DNA of 54,836 nt from an uncultured Oscillospiraceae bacterium. Its GTDB lineage: Bacteria > Bacillota > Clostridia > Oscillospirales > Oscillospiraceae. This document shows, in pieces, positions 40,835 to 49,975 of the stretch. Each line of letters opens with the position of its first letter. Positions within the stretch are counted from its first letter, which is position 1. A program made the translations under genes and the position numbers. The notes beneath the pieces are model-generated. The model was not told the DNA's origin and made no database searches. It saw nothing but the letters and a program-made list of their open reading frames with translations. Where the stretch lies: NCBI GenBank assembly GCA_934591705.1, contig CAKTPM010000011.1:1-54836 (forward strand), written 5' to 3'.

Positions 40835-42724
40835 ATGGAACAACTGCCCACAAGGCCGAAAATCGGCCAAGAGGAGCTGCAGAAGGCAGCCGAAACGCTC
40901 AAGCGCTATCGCCGGGGAAAGACCAACCTGGAAAAGCGCATCATCGACAACGAGCAGTTCTGGAAGCTGCGCCACTGGGAGCAGATGAGCAAAAGCGGCC
41001 AGGGCGGCAACCCCCGGGATCCCCGCCCCGCCAGCGGCTGGCTGGTGAACTGCATCCTGGGCAAGCACGCCGACGCCATGGACAGCTATCCCGCCCCCAC
41101 GGTGCTGCCCCGGGAGCCCGGGGACGCCACCGAGGCGGAGAAGCTCACCGCCATCCTGCCCATGGTGCTGAAGAACAACCGCTTCAAGCGCACCTATTCC
41201 CGCGGCTGGTGGCAGAAGCTCAAGTCCGGCTGCTGCGTATACGGCGTGTTCTGGGAGCCCGCCGCCCTGGGCGGCCTGGGGGACATCGCCGTCCGGTGCA
41301 TCGACCTTTTGAACATCTTCTGGGAGCCGGGCATCACCGACATCCAGGAGAGTGAAAATGTGTTCACCACGGAGCTGGTGAGCAATGCCGCCCTCCTGCA
41401 GCGCTATCCGCAGTTAGAGGGCAAGCTGGGCCGAGGCAGCTTCACCATAAGCCGCTGGCTCTATGACGACACCGTGGACACCTCCGACAAGTCGGTGGTG
41501 GTGGACTGGTACTACCACACGGAGGCGGAGGGCCGCCGGGTGCTGCAATACTGCAAGTTCGTGGGGGATACGGTGCTCTACGCCACGGAGAACGACACCG
41601 CCGTGCCCTGCCGCACGGAGGTGGTGGGCCTGGACGACACCGGCGAGCCCCTGACCCGGGAGGTGCCCGCGGGGCCCAGCATGGCCCAGCGGGGCTGGTA
41701 TGACCACGGCCGCTACCCCTTTGTGTTCGACACCCTCTTCCCGGAGGAGGGCACCCCCTGCGGCTACGGCTACATCGACCTGTGCAAGAGCCCCCAGAAG
41801 CAGATCGACCTCATGAACCAGGCCTTTTTGAAAAACACCCTGGCCGCCGCCACGCCCCGGTTTTTCATCCGCTCCGACGGCGCGGTGAACGAGGAGGAGT
41901 ATGCCGACTGGACCCGCCCCTTCGTGCACACCAACGGCAACCTGGGGGCCGACTCCATCGCCCCCATCCACACCCCGGGGCTGGGGGCGGTGTATGTGGC
42001 CATGCTCAACCACAAGATCGCCGAGATGAAGGAGACCACCGGCAACCGGGATGTGATGAGCGGCGGCACCGCCGCCGGCGTCACGGCGGCCACGGCCATC
42101 GCCGCCCTGCAGGAGGCCGGCGGCAAGCTCTCCCGGAATATGATCGACGACAGCTACGATGCCTACAGCGATGTGCTGACCCTGTGCATCGAGCTGATCC
42201 GGCAGTTCTATGACCTGCCCCGGCAGTTCCGCCTGCTGGGCGAGGACGGGATGCGCTTTGTGAGTTATTCCGCCCGGGGCCTGCAGCCGGTGGCCTTAGG
42301 AGAGGGCCGCTGCCGGGTGCCGGCCTTCGATCTGGAGATCGGCGCCCAGCAGGAGAGCCCCTACCGCTCCATGGAGTATAATCAGCTGGCCCTGCAGCTC
42401 TATCAGCTGGGCTTCTTCCGGGCGGACATGGCGGGGCAAGCCCTGCGGTGCCTGGAGATGATGGATTTCAAGAACAAGGACCGGGTGGTGGCCCTCATCG
42501 ACCGGGGCCGCGCCCGGGAGGAGGAAAACGCCCGTCTCCGGCAGCAGCTGATGGAGCTGGCCCAGCTGGTGGATCAGCTCCAGGGCAGCGACCTGGCCGG
42601 TGCCCTGGCCCGGGAGCTGCCGCCGGAGGAGGGCGGCCCCCGGCCCGCCGCCCCGTCGGCCCCCGGGGCCACCGCCGTGGACAATGCCCGGGCCAGGGCC
42701 CGGGAGGCGGTGCGGCCCGGATGA
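40835..42724 (+). CDS. Phage portal protein
   Basis: Predicted portal of 629 aa, forming the dodecameric DNA gate at one capsid vertex. I recognise the pattern of large podoviral-type portals: an N-terminal charged segment, DLLNIFWEPGITDIQESE, KSPQKQIDLMNQAFLKNTL, ETTGNRDVMSGGTAAGVTAATAIAALQEAGGK (given here in parts), and a C-terminal coiled coil with a Pro/Ala-rich tail. AGGAGGGT precedes ATG 40835. Its stop overlaps the Prp start by 4 bp. Confidence 0.85.
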   Translation: MEQLPTRPKIGQEELQKAAETLKRYRRGKTNLEKRIIDNEQFWKLRHWEQMSKSGQGGNPRDPRPASGWLVNCILGKHADAMDSYPAPTVLPREPGDATEAEKLTAILPMVLKNNRFKRTYSRGWWQKLKSGCCVYGVFWEPAALGGLGDIAVRCIDLLNIFWEPGITDIQESENVFTTELVSNAALLQRYPQLEGKLGRGSFTISRWLYDDTVDTSDKSVVVDWYYHTEAEGRRVLQYCKFVGDTVLYATENDTAVPCRTEVVGLDDTGEPLTREVPAGPSMAQRGWYDHGRYPFVFDTLFPEEGTPCGYGYIDLCKSPQKQIDLMNQAFLKNTLAAATPRFFIRSDGAVNEEEYADWTRPFVHTNGNLGADSIAPIHTPGLGAVYVAMLNHKIAEMKETTGNRDVMSGGTAAGVTAATAIAALQEAGGKLSRNMIDDSYDAYSDVLTLCIELIRQFYDLPRQFRLLGEDGMRFVSYSARGLQPVALGEGRCRVPAFDLEIGAQQESPYRSMEYNQLALQLYQLGFFRADMAGQALRCLEMMDFKNKDRVVALIDRGRAREEENARLRQQLMELAQLVDQLQGSDLAGALARELPPEEGGPRPAAPSAPGATAVDNARARAREAVRPG

Positions 42725-43023
42725 TACGCATCTGCCGGGAGCCCCGGCGGCTCACGCTCCGGGGCCATGCCGGCTGCGGCCCCCGGGGCCGGGACATCGT
42801 ATGCGCCGGGGTCAGCGCCCTGGTCTGCGCCCTGGCGGAGTATCTCACCCGGCGGGGAGAGGCCGCGGAGCTGGTGATGGAGCCGGGGCATGTGGCCGTG
42901 GCTGTCCGGGAGCACAGCCCCGCCCTCGAGGTGGTGTGCACCGGCCTGCGGCAGCTGGCGGCGGCCTATCCGCAGTGTGTAAGCTTTTGTGAGCAGAACT
43001 TTGAGAAAGGGGAACGAGCATGA
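42721..43023 (+). CDS. Prp-family cysteine protease (YsxB-like), probable prohead protease
   Basis: Protease of 100 aa with the Prp signature: His in LRGHAGCG and Cys in GRDIVCAGVSALVCAL. Host Prp trims the N-terminus of ribosomal protein L27, and in some staphylococcal phages Prp also processes capsid and scaffold proteins. Here no L27 gene is near; the gene lies exactly where prohead proteases sit, between portal and scaffold, with 4-bp overlaps on both sides. A capsid-maturation role is therefore inferred. Confidence 0.8.
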   Translation: MIRICREPRRLTLRGHAGCGPRGRDIVCAGVSALVCALAEYLTRRGEAAELVMEPGHVAVAVREHSPALEVVCTGLRQLAAAYPQCVSFCEQNFEKGERA

Positions 43024-43559
43024 ACGAAGAAGAAAAGCAGCTGCCTTGCGAGGACGCCGGGGAGGGCTTTGAGGAGCTCATCCGCGGCCGCTACAAAGAG
43101 CAGTTCGACGCCCGGGTGCAGAAGATCCTGGACGGGCGGCTGAAAAACCTCCGCCGGGAAAATGAGCGCCTTCGGGAGAGCGGCCAGGCGGAGCGCCGGC
43201 TGGCCATAGAGCGCATCGGCGCCCTGGAGAGCGCGGCGGAGGACATCCGCCGGGACTACCCCGGCTTCGACTGGCAGCAGGAGATGCGCGACACCACCTT
43301 CGGAGCCCTGATCCTGGCGGGCATCGATGGCCGCAGCGCCTATGAGATGGTACACCGGGACGCCCTGCGGGAGGCCGCCGCCCAGGAGGCCCGCCTCCGC
43401 ACGGAGGAGGACATCGCCCGGTCCATGGCCGGGGGCCGGGTGGCGGAAAACGGCGGCCAAGGCGCCGCCGTGCTCCGGGGCGATCCCCGGACTCTGACCT
43501 CCCGGGAGCTGTCCGATATCCGCCGGCGGGTGCAGCGAGGGGAGAAGATACGGTTTTAA
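43020..43559 (+). CDS. Putative scaffold protein
   Basis: Highly charged, mostly helical protein of 179 aa with a coiled-coil region (about 25-85, many Arg/Glu; LKNLRRENERLRE). The position between protease and major capsid gene, acidic N-terminus and basic C-terminus (RRVQRGEKIRF) are typical of phage scaffolds. I recognise no specific family. Confidence 0.7.
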   Translation: MNEEEKQLPCEDAGEGFEELIRGRYKEQFDARVQKILDGRLKNLRRENERLRESGQAERRLAIERIGALESAAEDIRRDYPGFDWQQEMRDTTFGALILAGIDGRSAYEMVHRDALREAAAQEARLRTEEDIARSMAGGRVAENGGQGAAVLRGDPRTLTSRELSDIRRRVQRGEKIRF

Positions 43560-43567
43560 GGAGCGTC

Positions 43568-43660
43568 GCGGGCGCAACCCGCTGTATATAGGCCGGGACA
43601 GCCCGTCACGGGCATCCCGGCCAAGCCACTCGGGCGCGCATCCCCCTCCCCGTCGCCGGG
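43568..43660 (+). promoter_or_regulatory. Structured leader of the capsid gene
   Basis: Three hairpins in 137 bp before the capsid start: GCGGG/CCCGC (near 43568-43581), a two-part stem GGCCGGGA...TCCCGGCC with inner GCCCG/CGGGC (43591-43622), and TCCCCC/GGGGGA (about 43640-43660). A good AAAAGGAG follows. The structure may end upstream transcripts partly or stabilise the capsid mRNA. Confidence 0.6.
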
Positions 43661-43696
43661 GGAGGACACATCACAACGGAAAAGGAGAAAAACCAC

Positions 43697-44905
43697 ATGA
43701 ATGACTATCTCGATCTGCAGCTTTTTGCCCAGCCCAACACCCAGACCACCGGCGGGCTCTCCGGGGAGATGAAGACCTACTACGGCATGGAGCTGCTGGA
43801 AAACGCCAAGCCCAACCTGGTGCACAACCAGCTGGGCGCCGCCCATCCCCTGCCCGCCGGCGGCGGCAAGAGCGTGGAGTGGCGCAAGTTCGGCAGCTTT
43901 GAAAAGGCCCTGACGCCTCTCACCGAGGGGGTGACCCCCGACGGCAGCGGCATCTCCGTGAGCTACATCACCAAGGAGCTGAGCCAGTATGGCGACTACA
44001 CCACCGTCAGCGACATGCTGGATCTCACCGCCATCGACGATGTGGTGCTGGAGGTCACCGACCGCCACGGCGCCAACATGGGCCTGACCCTGGACACCGT
44101 GACCCGCAATGAGATCCAGCAGGGCAAGCAGGTCCTCTACGCCCCCAACGGCGGCAATGAGATCACCTCCCGCTATGCCCTGACCCCCGCCTGCAAGCTC
44201 ACCGCCGCCCTGGTGGCCAAGGCGGCCACCCAGCTCAAGAAGATGAACGCCCCCACCTTTGACGGCAAGTATGTGTGCATCATCCACCCCAGCGTGGCCT
44301 ATGACCTGCGCCAGGACAAGGATTGGATCGCCGCCCACCAGTACGCCGCCGCCCAGGAGCTCTTCTCCGGGGAGATCGGCGAGCTCCACGGGGTGCGCTT
44401 CCTGGAGTCCACCGAGGCCAAGATCTACCGGGGCGCGGATCTGGCTGCCGACAGCCGCAATCTGAAGGTCGCCGGCGCCGTCAACAACGCCGCCCAGGTG
44501 CCCTTTACCGGCGGCACCGTGGCCCAGGACGCCCTCTGCGGCCGCTATGTGCTCCTGGGCGGTGAGCGCTGCCGGGTGCTCTCCAATACCGCCCAGCAGC
44601 TGACGCTGGACAAGCCCGTCACCTGCGCCGACAAGGCCGAGATCTATCCCGGTGAGGGCGGCGCCGGCGGCTGCGCCGTGTACGGCACCCTCTTCGTGGG
44701 CAAGGACGCCTTCGGCGTGGTGGACCTCTCTGAGGGCACCGAGGTCATCGTGAAGCCCCGGGGCTCCTCCGGCACCGCCGACCCCCTGGACCAGCGCTCC
44801 AGCGTGGGCTGGAAGGGCGTGCACGCCGCCGCCATCCTGTACGATGAGTACATGGTCCGGGTGGAGAGCGGCAGCTCCTACTCCAACGAGGACAAGGCCA
44901 ACTGA
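43697..44905 (+). CDS. Major capsid protein, N4-gp56 family
   Basis: HK97-fold capsid protein of 402 aa. The start MNDYLDLQLFAQPN, then MKTYYGMELLENAKPNLVHNQ, KSVEWRKFGSFEKALTPLTEG, the segment DTVTRNEIQQGKQVLYA, and IIHPSVAYDLRQDKDWI are those of the N4-gp56 capsid family common in Firmicute phages. A beta-rich stretch (about 275-325) containing CGRYVLLGGERCRVLS and AEIYPGEGG looks like a surface domain insertion. No decay is visible. Confidence 0.88.
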   Translation: MNDYLDLQLFAQPNTQTTGGLSGEMKTYYGMELLENAKPNLVHNQLGAAHPLPAGGGKSVEWRKFGSFEKALTPLTEGVTPDGSGISVSYITKELSQYGDYTTVSDMLDLTAIDDVVLEVTDRHGANMGLTLDTVTRNEIQQGKQVLYAPNGGNEITSRYALTPACKLTAALVAKAATQLKKMNAPTFDGKYVCIIHPSVAYDLRQDKDWIAAHQYAAAQELFSGEIGELHGVRFLESTEAKIYRGADLAADSRNLKVAGAVNNAAQVPFTGGTVAQDALCGRYVLLGGERCRVLSNTAQQLTLDKPVTCADKAEIYPGEGGAGGCAVYGTLFVGKDAFGVVDLSEGTEVIVKPRGSSGTADPLDQRSSVGWKGVHAAAILYDEYMVRVESGSSYSNEDKAN

Positions 44906-44964
44906 CGGCCTATGGGGCGGGATGGCAACATCCCGCCCCGCCAAGCACGAAAGGAGGAACCCCT

Positions 44965-45183
44965 ATGACGAAGGTAAAAAAAGAGCCCGAGATGGTGTCC
45001 GTCACCATCCCCAGAGGCCGCAAGAACGAGGAGAACTTCCTCATCGTATCCGTCAACGGCCGCAGCTACAAGATCATGAAGGGCGTGGAGGTCCGGGTGC
45101 CCGCCTTTGTGGCAGAGGTGCTGGACAACGCCGCCATGATGGCCCGCACGGCCCGGGCCTATCTGGACCGCATGGCGGAGTGA
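44965..45183 (+). CDS. Small phage-like protein of unknown function (72 aa)
   Basis: Short protein with a basic N-terminus, a beta-rich centre (ENFLIVSVNGRSYKIMKG) and a C-terminal helix. AAAGGAGG precedes the start. It is placed like a head-decoration or completion protein, but I recognise no family. Confidence 0.65.
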   Translation: MTKVKKEPEMVSVTIPRGRKNEENFLIVSVNGRSYKIMKGVEVRVPAFVAEVLDNAAMMARTARAYLDRMAE

Positions 45184-45195
45184 GGAGGTCGGCTC

Positions 45196-45555
45196 ATGGC
45201 GAATATCACCGCGGCCCAGGTGCTCCAGCAGGTAGACACCCTGCTGCCCAATCCCTATACCGGGGCGGAAAAGCTCCGCTGGCTGGCCCAGGCGGAGGGC
45301 TTCGTGCGCCGGGAGATCCTGGCGGAGGACGGGCCCCTGCCCCCGCTGGAGGAGAGTGCCGTCCTCTGCGCGCCGGCTCCCTATGACGAGCTCTACCGCC
45401 ACTATGTGGAGGCGCAGATCCACTATGCCAACGGCGAGATGACCCGGTACAACAACGCCGCTGCCGCCTGGAACAACGCCCTTTTGACCTACCGGGACTA
45501 CTACACCCGCACCCACCTGCCCGCCCGAGGGGCGGCGGCGCTGCGGCTGTGCTGA
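45196..45555 (+). CDS. Putative head-tail connector protein
   Basis: Helical protein of 119 aa (TAAQVLQQVDTLLPNPYTGAEKLRWLAQAEGFVRREI split across helices) with the pattern of phage gp6-like adaptors, which bind beneath the portal. It starts 12 bp after the previous gene. Position supports the call; sequence support is modest. Confidence 0.62.
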   Translation: MANITAAQVLQQVDTLLPNPYTGAEKLRWLAQAEGFVRREILAEDGPLPPLEESAVLCAPAPYDELYRHYVEAQIHYANGEMTRYNNAAAAWNNALLTYRDYYTRTHLPARGAAALRLC

Positions 45556-45567
45556 GGAGGCGAGGCA

Positions 45568-47262
45568 ATGTATCTGGGAAAACTGACTCCCCCGCCCCAG
45601 ACCCGGGCCACCCTCCGGCGCTTCCTGGGCTATGACGCCCGGGTGCGGACGGCGGAGGGTGCCTTCCGGGACATGGAGAACCTCTGCTCCGACGGCTATC
45701 CCGCCCTGACGGTGCGGCCGCCCCGGGGCACGGTGGCCGCGGTGGCGGAGCCCCACGGCCTGCTGGGCAAGGACTGCCTGCTGTGGGTGGACGGCACCAC
45801 CCTCTACATGAACGGCGCCGCGGCGGATATGGTCCTCTCCCCCGGGGACAAGCAGCTCATCTCCATGGGGGCGTATGTGCTCATCTGGCCGGACAAGCTC
45901 TATCTCAACACCCGGGACATCACCGACTGCGGCTCCCTGGAGAACACCGCCGCCCCCACCGGGGAGGTGTGCTTCTCCCTGTGCGACGCCCGGGGCACGG
46001 CGCTGGGGGCCTTCACCGTGTCCGAGGAGCCACCTGCCGATCCCGTGGAGGGGGCCCTGTGGCGGGGCGACAAGCTCTATCGCTGCACCGCCGGAGGATG
46101 GCAGGAGGTCCAGGGGGTGTGCACCCGGGTGGCCGCCGCGGGCATCGGCCGGGGCTTTTCCCCCGGGGACGGCGTGGTGCTCTCAGGCTGCACCGCCTGC
46201 GAGGTAAACGGCACCCATGTGCTGGTGGAATGCACCGACGATGCGCTGATCATCGCCGCCGATCCCGCCGCCGTGGGCACCCAGACAGGCGGCGTCACCG
46301 TGCGGCGCTATGTGCCGGAGATGGACTTTGTCATCGAGTGCGGCAACCGGCTCTGGGGCTGCAAGTACGGCATGGTCAACGGCCGGGCCGTCAACGAGAT
46401 CTATGCCTCCGCCCTGGGGGACTTCCGCAACTGGAACACCTTCGCCGGCCTCTCCACGGACAGCTATGCCGCCCAGCGGGGCTCCGACGGGGCCTTTACC
46501 GGGGCGGCGGCCTATCTGGGCACCCCCATCTTCTTCAAGGAGGGCTGCATGGAGCGGGTGTTCGTCAGCGCCGGGGGCGGCCACCAGATCACCACCCTGG
46601 AGTGCCCGGGGGTGAAGTCCGGCAGCAGCCGCTCCCTGTGCGTGGTGGAGGGGGCGCTCTACTACCACGGCGTGGACGGGGTGTATGCCTTCGAGGGCAG
46701 CATGCCCCGGCGCATCTCCCAATGCCTGGGCCCGGCGGTCTATCACGGCGGCGCGGCGGGCACCCGGGCGGGAAAATACTACCTCTCCCTGCGGGATGCC
46801 GAGGGCCGGCCCCGGCTTTTCGTGTGGGATCCCCTGCGGCAGCTGTGGCACCGGGAGGACGATCCGGGCGTAAAGTGGTTTGCCGCCTGCGGCCACGATC
46901 TCTACGCCATGACCGCCGGGCACATCCTGGCCATGGGCGGCACGGCGGGCCAATGCCGGGAGGACATCCGCTGGTTTGCCGAGACCGGCGAGCTGGGTCT
47001 GGACACCCCGGAGGGCAAGTACCTCCAGCGGCTGGAGGTGTGCCTGCAGCCGGCAGACGGCGCAGGGGCGGAGCTGAGCGTCAGCTATGACGGCGGCCGC
47101 AGCTGGCTGTCCCAGGGCAGCGTGACCGCCGGAGGGCGCAGGAGCGTTCTCCATGTGCGGCCCCGGCGGCAGCGCACCCTGCGGCTTCGCCTCAGCGGAA
47201 AGGGGGCCTGCCGGGTGTACAGCGCCACGGCGGTGTATGAAAAGGGCGGTGACGGCCCGTGA
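45568..47262 (+). CDS. Putative short-tail (nozzle/stopper) protein
   Basis: Large beta-rich protein of 564 aa. Repeated short beta units (LLWVDGTTLYMNG, LYYHGVDGVYAFEGSMP, LFVWDPLRQLWHRED) suggest a beta-propeller-like body. The segment IYASALGDFRNWNTF...GSDGAFTGAAAYLGTPIFFKE is one I associate with tail proteins of Clostridial phages of short-tailed type. No tape-measure or tube gene is present, which agrees with a podovirus-like particle. The end overlaps the next gene by 4 bp. Confidence 0.68.
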   Translation: MYLGKLTPPPQTRATLRRFLGYDARVRTAEGAFRDMENLCSDGYPALTVRPPRGTVAAVAEPHGLLGKDCLLWVDGTTLYMNGAAADMVLSPGDKQLISMGAYVLIWPDKLYLNTRDITDCGSLENTAAPTGEVCFSLCDARGTALGAFTVSEEPPADPVEGALWRGDKLYRCTAGGWQEVQGVCTRVAAAGIGRGFSPGDGVVLSGCTACEVNGTHVLVECTDDALIIAADPAAVGTQTGGVTVRRYVPEMDFVIECGNRLWGCKYGMVNGRAVNEIYASALGDFRNWNTFAGLSTDSYAAQRGSDGAFTGAAAYLGTPIFFKEGCMERVFVSAGGGHQITTLECPGVKSGSSRSLCVVEGALYYHGVDGVYAFEGSMPRRISQCLGPAVYHGGAAGTRAGKYYLSLRDAEGRPRLFVWDPLRQLWHREDDPGVKWFAACGHDLYAMTAGHILAMGGTAGQCREDIRWFAETGELGLDTPEGKYLQRLEVCLQPADGAGAELSVSYDGGRSWLSQGSVTAGGRRSVLHVRPRRQRTLRLRLSGKGACRVYSATAVYEKGGDGP

Positions 47263-48002
47263 GTGTGCTCTCCATGCCCCCCTACCCCACCGGCACCGCC
47301 CAGCAGCAGTGCTTCCAGACCTACTCCTATCTCTTCCAGATGGCCCAGCAGCTGAATCTGGCCCTGGATCAGCTGGAGAGCGGCACGGCGCAGGACGCTC
47401 CCACGCAGGCCCCCACGCCTCTGCAGGGCGCCGCCGCCAGAGCCGCCTCCGCCCAGTATGAGACCCTCAAATCCCTGATCCTCAAGACGGCGGACAGCGT
47501 GCAGCGCACCATGGAGCAGCTCTCCACCACCCTGACGGAGGAGTATGTGGCGGCCTCGGACTTCGGCAGCTATGTGCAGCGGCTCTCGGCCTACCTGGAG
47601 GCAAACCCCGCCGCCGTGACCCAGTACTACAGCTTCACCTCGGATCTCAAGTCCGCGGTGGACACGGTGGACGCCGCCTTCTCCGCCTACCGGGCCGACA
47701 CCGAGGGCTACATCCGCACCGGCGTGGTGTACCACGAAAACGGCCTGCCGGTATACGGCGTGGCGGTGGGGCAGAATCTCACCGCCACGGAGGTGGACGG
47801 GCGGCGGGAGGTGGCCCCCAACAACTTCCGGGCCATCTTCACCGCCACCCGGCTCTCCTTCTGGCAGGATGCCACGGAGGTGGCCTACATCAGCAACAAC
47901 CGGCTCTATATCACGGACATCACCGTGCTGGGCAGCTTACGCATCGGACACTGGACCGTGGCGGACAAGGGCGGCCTGGCCATTCGCTGGATAGGGGGAT
48001 AA
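47259..48002 (+). CDS. Phage tail/baseplate-like structural protein
   Basis: Protein of 247 aa with a helical N-terminal two thirds and a beta-rich C-terminus (IFTATRLSFWQDATEVAYISNNRLYITDITVLGSL, given for its pattern) that resembles the C-terminal part of siphoviral tail-lysin/minor structural proteins. GTG start overlaps the upstream stop. A likely fibre adaptor. Confidence 0.68.
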   Translation: MSVLSMPPYPTGTAQQQCFQTYSYLFQMAQQLNLALDQLESGTAQDAPTQAPTPLQGAAARAASAQYETLKSLILKTADSVQRTMEQLSTTLTEEYVAASDFGSYVQRLSAYLEANPAAVTQYYSFTSDLKSAVDTVDAAFSAYRADTEGYIRTGVVYHENGLPVYGVAVGQNLTATEVDGRREVAPNNFRAIFTATRLSFWQDATEVAYISNNRLYITDITVLGSLRIGHWTVADKGGLAIRWIGG

Positions 48003-48006
48003 GAAC

Positions 48007-49962
48007 ATGAGCTATACGGAACTGGACAGCGTGACCTGGGGCAGCGCCCCGGCCATCGGCGTGGGCTTTGGATACGACCAGCAGCGCAGCGGCGCCAACA
48101 TGCTCTACCGCGTGCGCATCACCGTGGCCCCGGTGGGCGGGGGCAGCTACTTCGGCTACCCCATCTACGCCGACCTATCCCTGGACGGCGACCGCCTTTT
48201 CAGCGGCGTCTCCCTCAAGGCCGCAAGCCCCAGCACCTGGGCCGGGGCCATCACCTGGGAAAGCGGCTGGATGAGCATCTGCAAGACCGCCGGCACCACC
48301 GCCCTGACGGTTCACCTCTACTCCGGCAGCGGCTCCGGCCGCAGCGAGGAGTACCGCTATACCCTGCCGGTGAGCAGCTACGGAGGCGGCGGCTCCTCCG
48401 GCGGCTCCTCCCCCACCCTGGCGGACTTCTCCCTGAGCTTCGGGGACCTGGCCATCGGCGAGAGCAGCGTTCTGACCTTTATACGGCCCTCCGCCCGCTA
48501 TACCGCCCGGGTGTACTATGCCTTCGGCGGCCTGGAGGGGGAGGCGGAGCTGACGGCGGCCGCCACCGCCGCCGGGCGGGTGAGCTATGCCTGGACGGTG
48601 CCGGAGGCCCTGGCGGCCCGGATCCCGGGCAGCGCCTCCGGCCAGGGCACCCTGACCCTGGAGATCTATCGCGGCAGCGGCCTTTTGGGCCGCAAGACCT
48701 ATCCCTTTACCGCCCTTGCCGGCGAGCGCTTCCGCCCGGAGGCATCCCTTGCCGCCCAGGTGGTCAATGACAATGCCCAGCTGGCCGCCTGGGGCCTGTG
48801 CGTCCAGGGGCTGAGCCGGCTTTCCTACACCGTCACCGCCCGGGGACGGGGAGGCGCCGCCATCACCCGGTACGGCTTTCGCTTCTGCGGCCAGGCCCTC
48901 ACCGATGCCGCCGGCACCACGGCGGCTCTGTCCCTGGCCGGGGAGCACACCCCCTCCGCCGTGGTGACGGACACCCGGGGCAAAAGCATCACCGTCACCG
49001 CCGAGAAGGTGACGGTATATCCCTACCATCCCCCGGTGCTGCGCAGCGGCTTTGCCTGGCGGTGCGATGCAGAGGGCAACGAGTGCGAAGACGGCGCCTA
49101 CCTGCGCGTGCAGGCCGCGGCGGAGTGCTCGCCGCTGGACGGGCGCAACCGCGTGTCCCTGCGGGCCCGCTGCCGCCCCGCCGGGGGCAGCTTCGGCAGC
49201 TACAGCACCCTCAGCTCCGGCACGGCCGCCGTGCTGGCAGGCGGTCTGGACCCCCAGACGGCCTATGAGGTGGAGCTCTCCGCCCTGGACGCCGTGGGTC
49301 AGGAGCGCACGGTGCTCTATACCGCCTCGGGCCGGCAGGTGACGCTGCACCTGCGGGAGGGCGGCAGCGGCGCCGCCTTCGGCAAGTACGCCCAAGGGGA
49401 CGGCCTCAGCTGCGCCTGGGATGCCGCCTTCGACGGCGATGTGGCCGTGGCGGGGGATCTGACTCTCGGCGGACAACTCCGCTATCCGGGCCTCAGCCAA
49501 GCCCTGGCGGAGGCCGTCTACCCCGTGGGCGCCATCTATCTGTCGGCGGTGAGCACCCACCCTGCCGCCCTCTTCGGCGGCACCTGGGAGGCCATCGAGG
49601 ACCGGTTTCTTCTGTGCGCCGGCAGCGGCTATGCCGGGGGCGCCACCGGCGGCAGCGCCGCCCACACCCTCTCCGAGGCGGAGCTGCCCGCCCATACCCA
49701 CGGCTTCTCCGGGGAGACCGACAGCCGGGATCTGAGCCACAGCCACAGCGTGGGCGCGGACTTCGACGGGGCGGCGGGCAAGGGCAACTACACCGTCCAC
49801 AGCGGCGGCTATCCCGGCAGCAGCATCAACCCCGCCACCGACACGGCGGACTTGAACCACGCCCACAGCTTCTCCGGCACCACCGCCCCCTGCGGCAGCG
49901 GCAGCGCCTTTTCGCTGCTGCCGCCCTACCTGGCGGTGTATGCCTGGAGGCGCATCGCGTAG
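48007..49962 (+). CDS. Phage tail fibre with collar-like C-terminal domain
   Basis: Receptor-binding or fibre protein of 651 aa. Several beta-sandwich-like units occupy the first 480 residues. The C-terminal domain is clearly tail-collar type: YPVGAIYLSAVSTHPAALFGGTWE, LCAGSGYAGGATGGSAAHTL, ELPAHTHGFSG and the end LLPPYLAVYAWRRIA. A His-rich stretch (SHSHSVG, NHAHSFSG) may bind metal. It should contact the host surface. Confidence 0.82.
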   Translation: MSYTELDSVTWGSAPAIGVGFGYDQQRSGANMLYRVRITVAPVGGGSYFGYPIYADLSLDGDRLFSGVSLKAASPSTWAGAITWESGWMSICKTAGTTALTVHLYSGSGSGRSEEYRYTLPVSSYGGGGSSGGSSPTLADFSLSFGDLAIGESSVLTFIRPSARYTARVYYAFGGLEGEAELTAAATAAGRVSYAWTVPEALAARIPGSASGQGTLTLEIYRGSGLLGRKTYPFTALAGERFRPEASLAAQVVNDNAQLAAWGLCVQGLSRLSYTVTARGRGGAAITRYGFRFCGQALTDAAGTTAALSLAGEHTPSAVVTDTRGKSITVTAEKVTVYPYHPPVLRSGFAWRCDAEGNECEDGAYLRVQAAAECSPLDGRNRVSLRARCRPAGGSFGSYSTLSSGTAAVLAGGLDPQTAYEVELSALDAVGQERTVLYTASGRQVTLHLREGGSGAAFGKYAQGDGLSCAWDAAFDGDVAVAGDLTLGGQLRYPGLSQALAEAVYPVGAIYLSAVSTHPAALFGGTWEAIEDRFLLCAGSGYAGGATGGSAAHTLSEAELPAHTHGFSGETDSRDLSHSHSVGADFDGAAGKGNYTVHSGGYPGSSINPATDTADLNHAHSFSGTTAPCGSGSAFSLLPPYLAVYAWRRIA

Positions 49963-49975
49963 AAAGGACAAATAC

